64,000 bases of DNA from Enterobacter cloacae (GTDB lineage: Bacteria > Pseudomonadota > Gammaproteobacteria > Enterobacterales > Enterobacteriaceae), in the NCBI RefSeq assembly GCF_011078175.1, contig NZ_JAALCJ010000001.1, forward strand, positions 62,001 to 126,000. Direction: 5' to 3'. Under the pieces are notes generated by a model. That model was not told the DNA's origin and did no database searches. It saw nothing but the letters and a program-made list of their open reading frames with translations. This document shows, piece after piece, positions 1-8,559 of the stretch. Position 1 is the stretch's first letter; each line of letters starts with the position of its first letter. Made by a program: the position numbers and the translations under genes.

Positions 1-765
1 GATGAACAGCTCTTGTACTCCAGCGCGCTGTTTAACGGGGAGGAGCAGGATTTGACCGCGGCTCAGCAGGCAAAAATGGCGAGACTGTGTGACCAGCTGG
101 CGCTCACTGCAAACGATCATCTGCTGGAGATTGGTACCGGCTGGGGGGCGATGGCGGAATATGCTGCCCGTCACTACGGCTGCCGGGTGACCACCACTAC
201 GCTGTCGCAGGAACAGTATCATTGGGCCACCGCGCGGATCGCCCGGGCGGGGTTGCAGGATCGCGTTCAGGTGCTGCTCTGCGACTACCGCGATCTGACC
301 GGAGTCTACGACAAGCTGGTGTCGGTTGAGATGATTGAAGCCGTCGGACAACGTTACCTGCCAATCTTTTTCCGCACCTGCATGGCGCGTCTGCGTCCGG
401 GCGGGCGGATGGCGATTCAGGCCATCACCATTCGGGATCAGCGCTATCGCGAGTACAGCAAAAGCGTGGATTTTATTCAGCGCTACATCTTTCCCGGCGG
501 CTTTTTGCCCAGCATCACCGCCATGAATGAACTCATGACGCGCCATACCGATTTTGTGGTGCGCAACCTCTTCGATATGGGGCCGGACTATGCCCGCACG
601 CTGGCGCACTGGCGTCAGCGTTTCGTTCACGCATGGCAGGAGATTGAACAGCTCGGGTTTGATGAACGTTTCCGCCGGATGTGGCTTTACTACCTCGGCT
701 ACTGTGAAGCCGGGTTCAACGCCCGCACCATCAGCGTGGTACAGCTGACTGCGGAACGCGTATGA
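1..765 (+). CDS. Cyclopropane-fatty-acid-synthase-like SAM methyltransferase (5' partial)
   Basis: The frame is open from base 1, so the true start lies upstream of the window. The visible part is the C-terminal catalytic domain of the CFA synthase family. It shows the SAM-binding loop LLEIGTGWGAMAEYAA, the motif SVEMIEAVGQRY and the late motif YIFPGGFLPS. In classical Cfa the second motif reads FEHVG and its His binds the active-site bicarbonate; here it is IEAVG, as I recall for the UfaA1/BfaB-like branch that methylates unsaturated acyl chains. It is the first visible gene of a tightly coupled operon and its stop overlaps the next start (ATGA). Substrate and product (cyclopropane, methyl-branched or other) cannot be read from sequence. 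Confidence 0.85.
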   Translation, partial: DEQLLYSSALFNGEEQDLTAAQQAKMARLCDQLALTANDHLLEIGTGWGAMAEYAARHYGCRVTTTTLSQEQYHWATARIARAGLQDRVQVLLCDYRDLTGVYDKLVSVEMIEAVGQRYLPIFFRTCMARLRPGGRMAIQAITIRDQRYREYSKSVDFIQRYIFPGGFLPSITAMNELMTRHTDFVVRNLFDMGPDYARTLAHWRQRFVHAWQEIEQLGFDERFRRMWLYYLGYCEAGFNARTISVVQLTAERV

Positions 766-1247
766 AGCGCTACGGGCAGGTATTTCTGCTGGCCATCGGG
801 TTTGATCTCTACTGGACGCTGGTGGTGCTGTTTCGCGAGCAGGGGCTGGTCATCTGGATCGCGCTGGCGGTGCTTGCCTGGCTGTTTTTACCGCCATCAC
901 ACCGGGTATACGCCCTTGTGCTGGCGGCGTCGGGCGCGCTGCTGGACGCCCTCTGGGCGCTGACAGGGCTGATTGCGTTCACGGGCGCGTCCCTGATGCC
1001 GCTATGGATGGTGGCGCTGTGGCTGATGTTTGCCACCGTCTGGACGCAGTTGACCCGCACGACCACCTTGCCAGGATGGTTGCTGACGGTGATGGCGACC
1101 CTGGGCGGGCCGGTAGCCTACCTGATCGGCGAGCGTCTGGGGGCCATTACGTTTCAGCAGCCCACCTTTATCGTCGTCAGTTGGATGTTACCCGGCTGGC
1201 TGGTGCTGATGCTGTTTTTCCACCTGTTGATGGGGAGACAACAATGA
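762..1247 (+). CDS. DUF2878 inner-membrane protein
   Basis: This 161-residue, very hydrophobic protein has about five predicted membrane segments and fits the DUF2878 family. It has no catalytic motif that I recognise. Its start overlaps the stop of the methyltransferase gene, and its own stop overlaps the next start (ATGA at 1244), so the genes are translationally coupled. From memory, this family is found in the same cluster in Vibrio and Shewanella, with a FAD oxidoreductase, DUF1365, a CFA-like enzyme, a chalcone-isomerase-like protein and DUF3833. A membrane role in modifying or moving the lipid product is an inference. Confidence 0.8.
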   Translation: MKRYGQVFLLAIGFDLYWTLVVLFREQGLVIWIALAVLAWLFLPPSHRVYALVLAASGALLDALWALTGLIAFTGASLMPLWMVALWLMFATVWTQLTRTTTLPGWLLTVMATLGGPVAYLIGERLGAITFQQPTFIVVSWMLPGWLVLMLFFHLLMGRQQ

Positions 1248-1768
1248 GAAATCTGGTACTGATGCTCGCGTTGTCCGTCTTCACCGGTACCGTGCAGGCC
1301 GCAGACTGGCTGAGCTGGCGCAAGGTGGGCGAGGCCACGCTCACCTGGGGACCGTTTACCGTCTATACCTCGCAGCTGCTGACGCCGGATGGACGTTATA
1401 GGGGCTCAGACCACGATAATGCGCTGATTATTACCTACGCCCGCGACATCGATCGTGACGAGCTGGTCGAGGCGACCCGTGACCAGTGGCAGACGCAGGG
1501 CATTTTGCAGCAGGAGCCGCAGAGTGAAGCCTGGCTGCGGATGCTAAAAGCGCTCTGGCCCGACGTCACGCCCGGCACGCAGCTCGCGTTTGTGGTTAAT
1601 GACGGTCAGGGGCAGTTCTGGTATCGCCCCGCGGCAACGCAACTAAAATTTACGCCACTCGGGCCACGCCAGACGGCAGCGTTTAGCGCACGCTTTCTGG
1701 CGATCTGGCTCGGTCCCCGCACCACGTATCCTGAACTGCGTGAGCGGTTAACCGGAGGACCAAAATGA
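1244..1768 (+). CDS. Chalcone-isomerase-like periplasmic protein
   Basis: The protein has 174 residues. The ATG at 1244 is chosen because it overlaps the upstream stop and begins a clear signal peptide (MRNLVLMLALSVFTGTVQA, cleaved before AD). The mature part fits the bacterial chalcone-isomerase-like fold, which is related to fatty-acid-binding proteins rather than to plant flavonoid enzymes. An exported lipid-binding or lipid-handling role beside a lipid methyltransferase is plausible but inferred. The stop overlaps the start of the next gene by four bases. Confidence 0.75.
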   Translation: MRNLVLMLALSVFTGTVQAADWLSWRKVGEATLTWGPFTVYTSQLLTPDGRYRGSDHDNALIITYARDIDRDELVEATRDQWQTQGILQQEPQSEAWLRMLKALWPDVTPGTQLAFVVNDGQGQFWYRPAATQLKFTPLGPRQTAAFSARFLAIWLGPRTTYPELRERLTGGPK

Positions 1769-2298
1769 AACGTTTTCTGTTAATGGCGCTTGCCCTGACG
1801 ATGCTTCTGGCCGGATGTAGCACCGAGGTGACAGAGTATCAGCAGCAGCAGCCACGGCTTGATATTTTTACTTACTTCCAGGGCAAAACCGAGGCGTGGG
1901 GGATGGTGCAGGATCGAAGCGGTAAGCAGATCCGCCGTTTTCACGTTGAGATCGCCGGGGATGTTATCGGCGATACGCTGACCCTGAACGAGCATTTTGT
2001 CTACGACGACGGCGAGAAGCAGCAGCGCGTCTGGCATATCCGCCGCGTCGGTCACGATCGCTACGAAGGCACGGCGGGTGACATAGAAGGTGTCGCGACG
2101 GGCCAGGCGGCGGGCAATGCCCTTAACTGGCGCTACAGCATGAACGTGAAGGCGGACGGCAAAACCTGGCTGCTGCACTTTGATGACTGGATGTATTTGC
2201 AGGACAGCACCCGTCTGTTTAATAAAACCGAGATGAAGAAATTTGGCGTCACCGTCGCCACGGTGACGCTGTTCTTTACCCGCAAAGAGGGCGGTTAA
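1765..2298 (+). CDS. DUF3833 lipoprotein
   Basis: The 177-residue protein starts with a lipoprotein signal peptide ending in the lipobox LLAGC, with Cys18 as the lipidated residue. The remainder is rich in beta strands and matches the DUF3833 family (FTYFQGKTEAWGMVQDRSG, YDDGEKQQRVWHIRR). It is the last gene of the operon and overlaps the convergent gene at 2295 by four bases. DUF3833 proteins have no established biochemical function that I know of. Cluster membership suggests envelope lipid work. Confidence 0.8.
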   Translation: MKRFLLMALALTMLLAGCSTEVTEYQQQQPRLDIFTYFQGKTEAWGMVQDRSGKQIRRFHVEIAGDVIGDTLTLNEHFVYDDGEKQQRVWHIRRVGHDRYEGTAGDIEGVATGQAAGNALNWRYSMNVKADGKTWLLHFDDWMYLQDSTRLFNKTEMKKFGVTVATVTLFFTRKEGG

Positions 2299-2753
2299 TC
2301 CTCTTCGGGCTGAGGTTTACTGCTTGAGTAGATGAAGAAGAGCGCAATGCTCAGGCAGACGACGGCCCCGAAACGGCTCACTGAAAACGGAATGGCTTCA
2401 TTGTTCAGCCAGCCGAAGTTATCAATCAGCATGCTCATGGCCAGCTGGCCCAGGATAACCGCTACCGTGGCAACGGCGGTCCCGATGCGCTGCACCGCGA
2501 GCACCATAATCACGATATAGGGCACGCCGCACAGGGCGCCCAGAAGCTGCCATTTGGGCACATCCATCAGGCTGACCGCCTGTTTCGGCTCAAAAAAGAA
2601 GATGAGCAGGGCGGTCACCAGCGCGCCGACGGAAAAGGTCAGAAAGGCACTTTTAAATACCCCCACGCTGCTGCCTAATTGCCCGTTGATGGCAGCCTGA
2701 ATGCTCAGCGTCGCGCCGCCAATCACCGCCAGAATAATCATAATCACTGTCAT
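2295..2753 (-). CDS. DMT-superfamily DUF606 (YdcZ-type) membrane protein, copy B
   Basis: This gene encodes 152 residues with five predicted membrane helices, the size and pattern of the DUF606/YdcZ half-size drug/metabolite transporter family. The ATG at 2753 opens the first hydrophobic segment (MTVIMIILAVIGGATLSI) and lies four bases after the stop of the upstream partner; an extended in-frame start would overlap that partner and add non-family residues. It is the second gene of a two-gene operon with 2758-3192. Paired half-size DMT proteins often work as heterodimers. The substrate is unknown. Confidence 0.75.
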   Translation of the reverse strand: MTVIMIILAVIGGATLSIQAAINGQLGSSVGVFKSAFLTFSVGALVTALLIFFFEPKQAVSLMDVPKWQLLGALCGVPYIVIMVLAVQRIGTAVATVAVILGQLAMSMLIDNFGWLNNEAIPFSVSRFGAVVCLSIALFFIYSSSKPQPEED

Positions 2754-2757
2754 AACG

Positions 2758-3192
2758 TTACCCCTGCGCCACGAGAATGAGCGCGGCGATGATAAATCCC
2801 AGCGCAATAATGCGTTTTGTATCGATCCTGCGGTGCGGCGTACCCAGCAGGCCATAGTGATCAATAATCAGGCTTTTAAAGACCTGGCCTGCCAGAATGC
2901 CGATCATCGTCATGGCAATGCCAATCGCTGGCGTGGCAATGGTGAGAATGATGACGTAAACCGGGCCGAGCACGCCGCCCAACAGGTGCCATGAAGGCTG
3001 AGCAAAAAAAGAGGGACTGTTGCGGGGGCTGAAAAACAGCATCAGCAAAAACGTCAGCCCCGTTCCCACGCTGAATATGCTGAACGCCGCCCACAGGTCG
3101 CCCACCTCCGCGCCCAGCGGCCCCAGCAGCCCGGCTTCCACGGACAGCCCCATGCCGCCGGCAATCACCAGTAAAATTAAAATAATGTGCAT
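2758..3192 (-). CDS. DMT-superfamily DUF606 (YdcZ-type) membrane protein, copy A
   Basis: The protein has 144 residues with about five hydrophobic segments, and is a paralogue of the next gene: both have a Gly-rich first helix (GGMGLSVEAGLLGPLG here) and a short charged loop. It is the first gene of a likely heterodimeric pair. Divergent 100 bp away is a LysR-type regulator, and a palindrome at 3231-3247 lies between them, so regulation by that LysR protein is likely. The transported compound cannot be inferred. Confidence 0.75.
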   Translation of the reverse strand: MHIILILLVIAGGMGLSVEAGLLGPLGAEVGDLWAAFSIFSVGTGLTFLLMLFFSPRNSPSFFAQPSWHLLGGVLGPVYVIILTIATPAIGIAMTMIGILAGQVFKSLIIDHYGLLGTPHRRIDTKRIIALGFIIAALILVAQG

Positions 3193-3230
3193 AATGCCTT
3201 TTCTCCTTTTTCCAGGCGGAGAAGATTACG

Positions 3231-3247
3231 TCTCAACATCATTGAGA
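3231..3247. promoter_or_regulatory. Palindrome between DUF606 operon and LysR gene
   Basis: The bases read TCTCAACATCATTGAGA, a perfect 6-bp inverted repeat (TCTCAA/TTGAGA) with a 5-bp spacer. It contains the T-N11-A spacing typical of LysR-type operators. It lies in the 98-bp divergent intergenic space, 44 bp before the LysR start and 39 bp before the DUF606 start. Binding by the LysR protein is inferred. Confidence 0.5.
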
Positions 3248-3290
3248 AAAATGCCATAATGCAGGAAACACCTGTGCAGGAAATGCATTA

Positions 3291-4223
3291 ATGATAGATG
3301 CCGGACATATCAGCATTCGCGCGCTGCTGATCTTCATCGACGTATACGAAACGCAAAATTTTTCCGTGGTTGCGCGGCGGGAAGGGATTTCTGCGTCGCA
3401 GGTTTCCCGCGTAATCCACCAGCTTGAAGACGCCCTCGGGCAACAGCTGTTCTACCGCAACACGCGGGCGATTATGCCCACAGAGAGCGGTCATCTTTTT
3501 GTGCGCTATGCCCGGGCGATGGCAGGGAATATGGAGGATGCGCGACGCGAACTGGATGAACGCGCCCGCGAGCCGTCGGGCACGCTGCGTATCAATGGCC
3601 CGGTCTTTTTCGGACAAAGGCACATCGCGCCGGGCCTGCCGGGGCTTGTGGCGCGTTATCCTCGTCTTTCCATTGAACTGACCCTGACCGACGATTTTAT
3701 CGATCCGCACCGTGACGCCGCGGACGTTATCTTCCGCATCGGCGCGCTGACGGACTCCTCGTTTCACGCCCGGGTGTTCGGTCAGCAGTTCTACCATCTG
3801 GCGGCCTCGCCGGACTATCTGCAAAAACATGGCGCGCCCGAGGGGCCGGACGATCTCAGCCGTCATCACTGTCTGGTTTACCGCGGCTCGTCCGGGCCTA
3901 ACCGCTGGCTGATCCGGCAGCCGGGCGAGGCGTGGATCCACTATCCCATCGTACCGCTGATGACTTCCAATAACGCTGAAACGCTCCTGATTGCGGCGCT
4001 GGGCGGCATGGGCGTTGTGCTTTTCCCGGACTGGATGGTGAGCGAACGGCTCAAAAGCGGTGAGCTGGTGGCGCTGCTGCCGGAAATGGAGTGTTCAATT
4101 AATACGGAGCCGCTGACGATTGCGGCGATTTACCCGAACGCGCGTCATCCGCCCCTGAACGTCAGGGCGGTGATTGATTACTATATTGAGCGATTTGGTA
4201 CGCCGCTGTACTGGCAAACCTGA
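3291..4223 (+). CDS. LysR-family transcriptional regulator
   Basis: The 310-residue protein has the LysR layout: an N-terminal winged helix-turn-helix (residues about 8-66, with FSVVARREGISASQVSRVIHQLE) and a C-terminal effector-binding domain of the periplasmic-binding fold (FFGQRHIAPGLPGL onward). It belongs to the common DsdC/CrgA-like group. It is transcribed divergently from the two DUF606 genes, which are its probable targets. It ends three bases from the convergent mesD gene. The effector is unknown. Confidence 0.9.
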   Translation: MIDAGHISIRALLIFIDVYETQNFSVVARREGISASQVSRVIHQLEDALGQQLFYRNTRAIMPTESGHLFVRYARAMAGNMEDARRELDERAREPSGTLRINGPVFFGQRHIAPGLPGLVARYPRLSIELTLTDDFIDPHRDAADVIFRIGALTDSSFHARVFGQQFYHLAASPDYLQKHGAPEGPDDLSRHHCLVYRGSSGPNRWLIRQPGEAWIHYPIVPLMTSNNAETLLIAALGGMGVVLFPDWMVSERLKSGELVALLPEMECSINTEPLTIAAIYPNARHPPLNVRAVIDYYIERFGTPLYWQT

Positions 4224-4226
4224 GGA

Positions 4227-5255
4227 TTAACGCGCAAGCTCGCGACGGATAATGTCAGCCCCGGCGCTTAACGCCTTCAGCTTACCGCTGGCGACCTGGC
4301 GGGAAAGGGGAGCCATACCGCAGTTGGTGGACGGATAGAGCTTGTCCGCATCAACAAACTGCAACGCCTTGCGCAGCGTATCGGCGACCTCTTCCGGCGT
4401 TTCGATGGTCTGGGTGGCGACGTCAATTGCCCCGACCATCACTTTTTTACCGCGGATAAGCTCCAGCAGATCCATCGGCACGCGCGAGTTGTGGCACTCC
4501 AGCGAGATGATATCGATCTTCGAGGTCTGTAACTTTGGAAATGCCTCTTCATACTGGCGCCACTCGGAGCCGAGCGTCTTTTTCCAGTCCGTGTTGGCTT
4601 TAATGCCATACCCGTAACAGATATGTACTGCGGTTTCGCATTTCAGCCCCTCAATGGCACGCTCCAGCGCGGCGATCCCCCAGTCATTCACCTCGTCGAA
4701 AAAAACGTTAAAGGCAGGTTCATCGAACTGAATAATGTCGACGCCAGCCGCTTCCAGCTCGCGGGCTTCCTGATTGAGAATCTTTGCGAACTCCCAGGCC
4801 AGCTTTTCACGGCTTTTATAGTGGGCATCGTATAGCGTGTCGATCATGGTCATCGGGCCGGGCAGCGCCCACTTGATCGGCTTATCCGTAAGCTGGCGCA
4901 GGTATTTCGCGTCGTCCACGAACACCGGCTTCTGACGCGCCACCGCGTCCACCACGGTTGGCACGCTCGCATCGTAGCGGTTACGGATCCGCACCGTCTG
5001 ACGGTTCTCAAAATCCACGCCGCTGAGATGTTCAATAAAGGTGGTGACGAAATGCTGGCGGGTTTGTTCGCCATCGCTGACGATATCAATCCCCGCACGG
5101 AGTTGCTCGTCCAGAGACAAACGCAGCGCATCCTGTTTACCGGCAAGTAATTCGTCGTCCTGTAATTTCCACGGCGACCAGAGCGTTTCTGGCTGCGCAA
5201 GCCAGGTGGGTTTCGGCAGGCTGCCAGCCGTCGATGTCGGGAGCAATGTTTTCAT
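4227..5255 (-). CDS. mesD: Folate-independent methionine synthase MesD (MetE core domain)
   Basis: The 342-residue protein is equivalent to the C-terminal catalytic half of MetE without the N-terminal domain that binds folate in full-size MetE (about 750 residues). The zinc ligands that activate homocysteine are visible: His211 and Cys213 (HICYGYG), Glu253 (SLECHNSR) and Cys312 (STNCGM). The gene follows a DUF1852 gene by 27 bp. From memory of work on folate-independent methionine synthases, this pairing defines MesD-MesX, an oxygen-requiring system whose methyl donor was unknown when described. The function is therefore homocysteine to methionine, with the donor uncertain. Confidence 0.85.
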   Translation of the reverse strand: MKTLLPTSTAGSLPKPTWLAQPETLWSPWKLQDDELLAGKQDALRLSLDEQLRAGIDIVSDGEQTRQHFVTTFIEHLSGVDFENRQTVRIRNRYDASVPTVVDAVARQKPVFVDDAKYLRQLTDKPIKWALPGPMTMIDTLYDAHYKSREKLAWEFAKILNQEARELEAAGVDIIQFDEPAFNVFFDEVNDWGIAALERAIEGLKCETAVHICYGYGIKANTDWKKTLGSEWRQYEEAFPKLQTSKIDIISLECHNSRVPMDLLELIRGKKVMVGAIDVATQTIETPEEVADTLRKALQFVDADKLYPSTNCGMAPLSRQVASGKLKALSAGADIIRRELAR

Positions 5256-5282
5256 AAGTAGAAACCTTTTATCCGTATTAAA

Positions 5283-6257
5283 TTAAAGCGTGAAGTGATG
5301 AGACCACTGCTCAAGAAGGGTTTTATAGGGTTTGATAAATCGCTCTTCGGTATATTTCCCCTGCTCAATGGCCAGACGGCTGCGCTCTTCACGGTCATAG
5401 ACGATTTTGGTTAATGAGTGATCCTGCTGATTCAGGTCGGGCTGATAGCACTGTCCCGCAGCGGAATTGGCATTGTAAATTTCCGGTCGATAGATCTTCT
5501 GGAACGTTTCCATGGTGCTGATGGTGCCGAACAGTTCCAGATCGGTGTAGCCGCGCAGTAAATCGCCGGTGAAGAAGAAGGCAAAAGGCGCGACGCTGTT
5601 CTCTGGCATAAAGTAGCGAACCTTCAGGCCCATTTTGGCGAAATACTGCTCCGTCAGCGACTCGCCATCCGGCTGGTACTCATAGCCCAGCACCGGATGG
5701 TGGTTACCGGTACGGCGGTAGGTGTCTTTGCTGGAGACGCTCAGGCAGATCACCGGCGCTTTTTTGAAGTTCTCCCGATATTCCGCAGAATGAATAAAAC
5801 TCTTAAAGATATTGCCGTGCAGCTCACCGAAATTCTCGGGGAGGGTGAAGCGGGATTGTTCTTTATTGTGCTCCAGCAGCAGGACGCTAAAATCATAGTC
5901 ACGGACATAGGATGAGAAGTTATTCCCGACGATGCCTTCAATGCGCTCGCTGGTCATTTTATCCACGATCGTCGTTTGCAGAATTTCGATGGCCGGGAAG
6001 GTAAATTCCCCGCCAATATTCATATCGACCGATACAATCTCCAGCTCGACGGCATAGCGGTCGGCTTTCGGGTTATCCCAGCTCGCCAGCGCGTTAAAGC
6101 GGTTATTGATCATCACCAGCGTGTTGCGCAGGTTCTCCTGACGCTTCTCGCCACGCGCCAGGTTGGCGAAGTTGGTGGTGGTACGCGTGTTTTCTGACGG
6201 GTTATAGTTTTCATCAAAGCAACTGCGCTTTAGGGTAAATGTGAAAGCCTGACTCAT
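5283..6257 (-). CDS. mesX: DUF1852 protein MesX, partner of MesD
   Basis: The 324-residue protein matches DUF1852 from the ATG at 6257 (MSQAFTFTLKRSCFDENYNP). AGGA lies 11 bases before it. A second ATG at 6269 is possible but has almost no spacing to a ribosome site, and a longer frame reaches 6371. There is no signal peptide and no motif I recognise. MesX is required, together with oxygen, for MesD to make methionine; it may supply or generate the methyl donor (inference). It forms a two-gene operon with mesD. Confidence 0.85.
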   Translation of the reverse strand: MSQAFTFTLKRSCFDENYNPSENTRTTTNFANLARGEKRQENLRNTLVMINNRFNALASWDNPKADRYAVELEIVSVDMNIGGEFTFPAIEILQTTIVDKMTSERIEGIVGNNFSSYVRDYDFSVLLLEHNKEQSRFTLPENFGELHGNIFKSFIHSAEYRENFKKAPVICLSVSSKDTYRRTGNHHPVLGYEYQPDGESLTEQYFAKMGLKVRYFMPENSVAPFAFFFTGDLLRGYTDLELFGTISTMETFQKIYRPEIYNANSAAGQCYQPDLNQQDHSLTKIVYDREERSRLAIEQGKYTEERFIKPYKTLLEQWSHHFTL

Positions 6258-6336
6258 TTGGTTATGCATCCTAAGTTCATGTTGCCGGAACGTTATCAAT
6301 GCATAATTTATGCCTGAGCCACTGGCGCAGGGGAAG

Positions 6337-6349
6337 TGACTTAATTTCA
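6337..6349 (-). promoter_or_regulatory. Possible MetR-like site upstream of mesX
   Basis: On the minus strand the bases read TGAAATTAAGTCA, which differs at one position from the MetR consensus TGAA-N5-TTCA. It lies about 80 bp before the mesX start, a usual activator position. I saw no convincing MetJ half-sites here. This is a single degenerate match, so it is only suggestive. Confidence 0.3.
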
Positions 6350-6425
6350 CTGCAACATGAGGGTTCTTCATGCGCGGCCCATTCAGGTATAATCCCCGGA
6401 AATTTCCAACCGGTTTAAAACGATT

Positions 6426-6965
6426 ATGACAAAACTCACCCTACAAGAGCAGATGCTCAAAGCGGGCTTAGTCAGCAGCAAGAAAGCGGCAAAGGTGCAG
6501 CGTACGGCAAAGAAATCGCGCGTCCAGGCGCGTGAGGCCCGTGAAGCGGTAGAAGAGAACAAGAAGGCACAGCTTGAGCGCGACAGGCAGCTAAGCGAAC
6601 AGCAGAAGCAGGCGGTACTGGCGAAAGAGTTTAAAGCGCAGGTAAAGCAGCTGATCGAGATGAACCGCATCACCGTAACAAAAGGCAACATCACCTTTAA
6701 CTTTACCGACGGCAACCTGATCAAAAAAATCGAGGTCGATAAGCAGACCCAGACTCAGCTGATCAACGGTCGTCTGGCAATTGCCCGTCTGGTGATTAAC
6801 GCGCAAGGCGACTGCGAGTACGCGATTATCCCGGCGGTAGTGGCGGATAAAATTGCCCAGCGCGATGCGGACAGCATTGTGCTAAACAGCGCGCTGAGTC
6901 AGGATGAGCAGGACGAAGACGATCCGTATGCAGACTTCAAAATTCCTGACGATTTAATGTGGTAA
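6426..6965 (+). CDS. yaiL: DUF2058 nucleic-acid-associated protein YaiL
   Basis: The 179-residue protein closely matches E. coli YaiL in full length (MTKLTLQEQMLKAGLV at the start, DDPYADFKIPDDLMW at the end). The N-terminal third (residues about 15-70) is highly charged, rich in Lys, Arg, Glu and Ala and likely an extended helix. The middle holds a short beta-rich domain (KGNITFNFTDGNLIKKI). It is annotated as a nucleoprotein or polynucleotide-associated protein, but its biochemical role is not established. E. coli yaiL lies elsewhere on the map, so its position here is a local difference. Confidence 0.9.
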   Translation: MTKLTLQEQMLKAGLVSSKKAAKVQRTAKKSRVQAREAREAVEENKKAQLERDRQLSEQQKQAVLAKEFKAQVKQLIEMNRITVTKGNITFNFTDGNLIKKIEVDKQTQTQLINGRLAIARLVINAQGDCEYAIIPAVVADKIAQRDADSIVLNSALSQDEQDEDDPYADFKIPDDLMW

Positions 6966-6972
6966 AGCCCAC

Positions 6973-7659
6973 TCAGAATGGCGCGGCGTGACGGGCGTTC
7001 ATCGTCTCGCCGCTCAGCGGATGAATAAAATTCAGAACGCTGGCATGTAGCATCAGCCGGGACGTGTCTTCCGCGCCCGGCCATTCCAGACCACCATACA
7101 GATCGCACCCCAGAATAGGGTGGCCTAACTGCTGGCAGTGAATGCGCAGCTGGTGGGTGCGCCCGGTCTCCGGAGTAAGCTCAACCCGCGTCAACGGCAT
7201 TGTCGTATCCTTGTAAAAACGTTCCATCACCCGATAGCGGGAGCGAGCGGGCTTACCGGTGCGGGCACAGATCGTCATCAGCGGAAACAGCGCCGGATCT
7301 TTGGCAATCGGCGCATCCACGGTCCCTTCGTCCTGTTCAACATGCCCGCACAGCAGAGCGGTGTAAACCTTGTTCACGGCGCGCTGGCTGAACTGGTGGC
7401 AAAGCGCGGCGTTGATCGCTTTGTTGCGCGCAATGACCATCAGACCCGAAGTGCCAAAATCAAGACGATGCACGAGCGTGCAGCCGGGAAAGGTTTGAAC
7501 CAGACGATAGTGGACGGAATCGCGGTTTTGCGGATTTTTCCCGGACAGGCTGAGCAGACCGGAAGGTTTGTTGATCAGCAGCAGATGCTCGTCCTGCCAG
7601 AGGATCTCAATATCGTCGTGACAGGGTGGTGCAATAAACGTATCGATAATGACAGACAT
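6973..7659 (-). CDS. RluA-family RNA pseudouridine synthase
   Basis: The 228-residue protein carries the RluA catalytic motif HRLDFGTSG, whose Asp makes the transient attack on the target uridine. It also has the family segments LLLINKPSGLLS and ETGRTHQLRIH. There is no N-terminal S4 domain, so the protein is a single catalytic domain like RluA and TruC. Which RNA and which uridine it modifies cannot be told from sequence. It is convergent with yaiL (7-bp gap). Confidence 0.88.
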   Translation of the reverse strand: MSVIIDTFIAPPCHDDIEILWQDEHLLLINKPSGLLSLSGKNPQNRDSVHYRLVQTFPGCTLVHRLDFGTSGLMVIARNKAINAALCHQFSQRAVNKVYTALLCGHVEQDEGTVDAPIAKDPALFPLMTICARTGKPARSRYRVMERFYKDTTMPLTRVELTPETGRTHQLRIHCQQLGHPILGCDLYGGLEWPGAEDTSRLMLHASVLNFIHPLSGETMNARHAAPF

Positions 7660-7708
7660 CAGGCCGCCGGGCTGGAGAATGGGTGCGGATGATAACGAAA
7701 TACGGGGG

Positions 7709-7743
7709 AAAAGAAAAACCCTCCCACCGGGCGGTGAGAGGGG
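7709..7743 (-). terminator. Rho-independent terminator of azoR
   Basis: Read on the minus strand, a GC-rich hairpin (CCCTC/GAGGG arms extended by CACC/GGTG) is followed by TTTTTCTTTT. It starts directly after the azoR stop, the expected place. Confidence 0.85.
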
Positions 7744-7749
7744 GAAAAC

Positions 7750-8412
<663 letters not shown>

Positions 8413-8559
8413 TTATTCACAATCCTGCCACAGGGATAGCGCAATATATCGAAGCCTATGTTCGAATTTTTTGAATAAGGCGCAAAAAGCGCTGATGTGG
8501 TACTCTATAGCAATCATTAAAAAGAGATTTTATCCGGCAGTGCACTGCCCGTTAACGCT

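Noticed and set aside
1004-1243. Upstream extension of the chalcone-isomerase-like gene to 1004
   Set aside because: It overlaps the DUF2878 gene fully in another frame. The ATG at 1244 starts a clean signal peptide and overlaps the upstream stop, as in coupled operons.
6258-6425. MetJ boxes before mesX
   Set aside because: No tandem 8-mers close to AGACGTCT were found; only a degenerate MetR-like site was seen.
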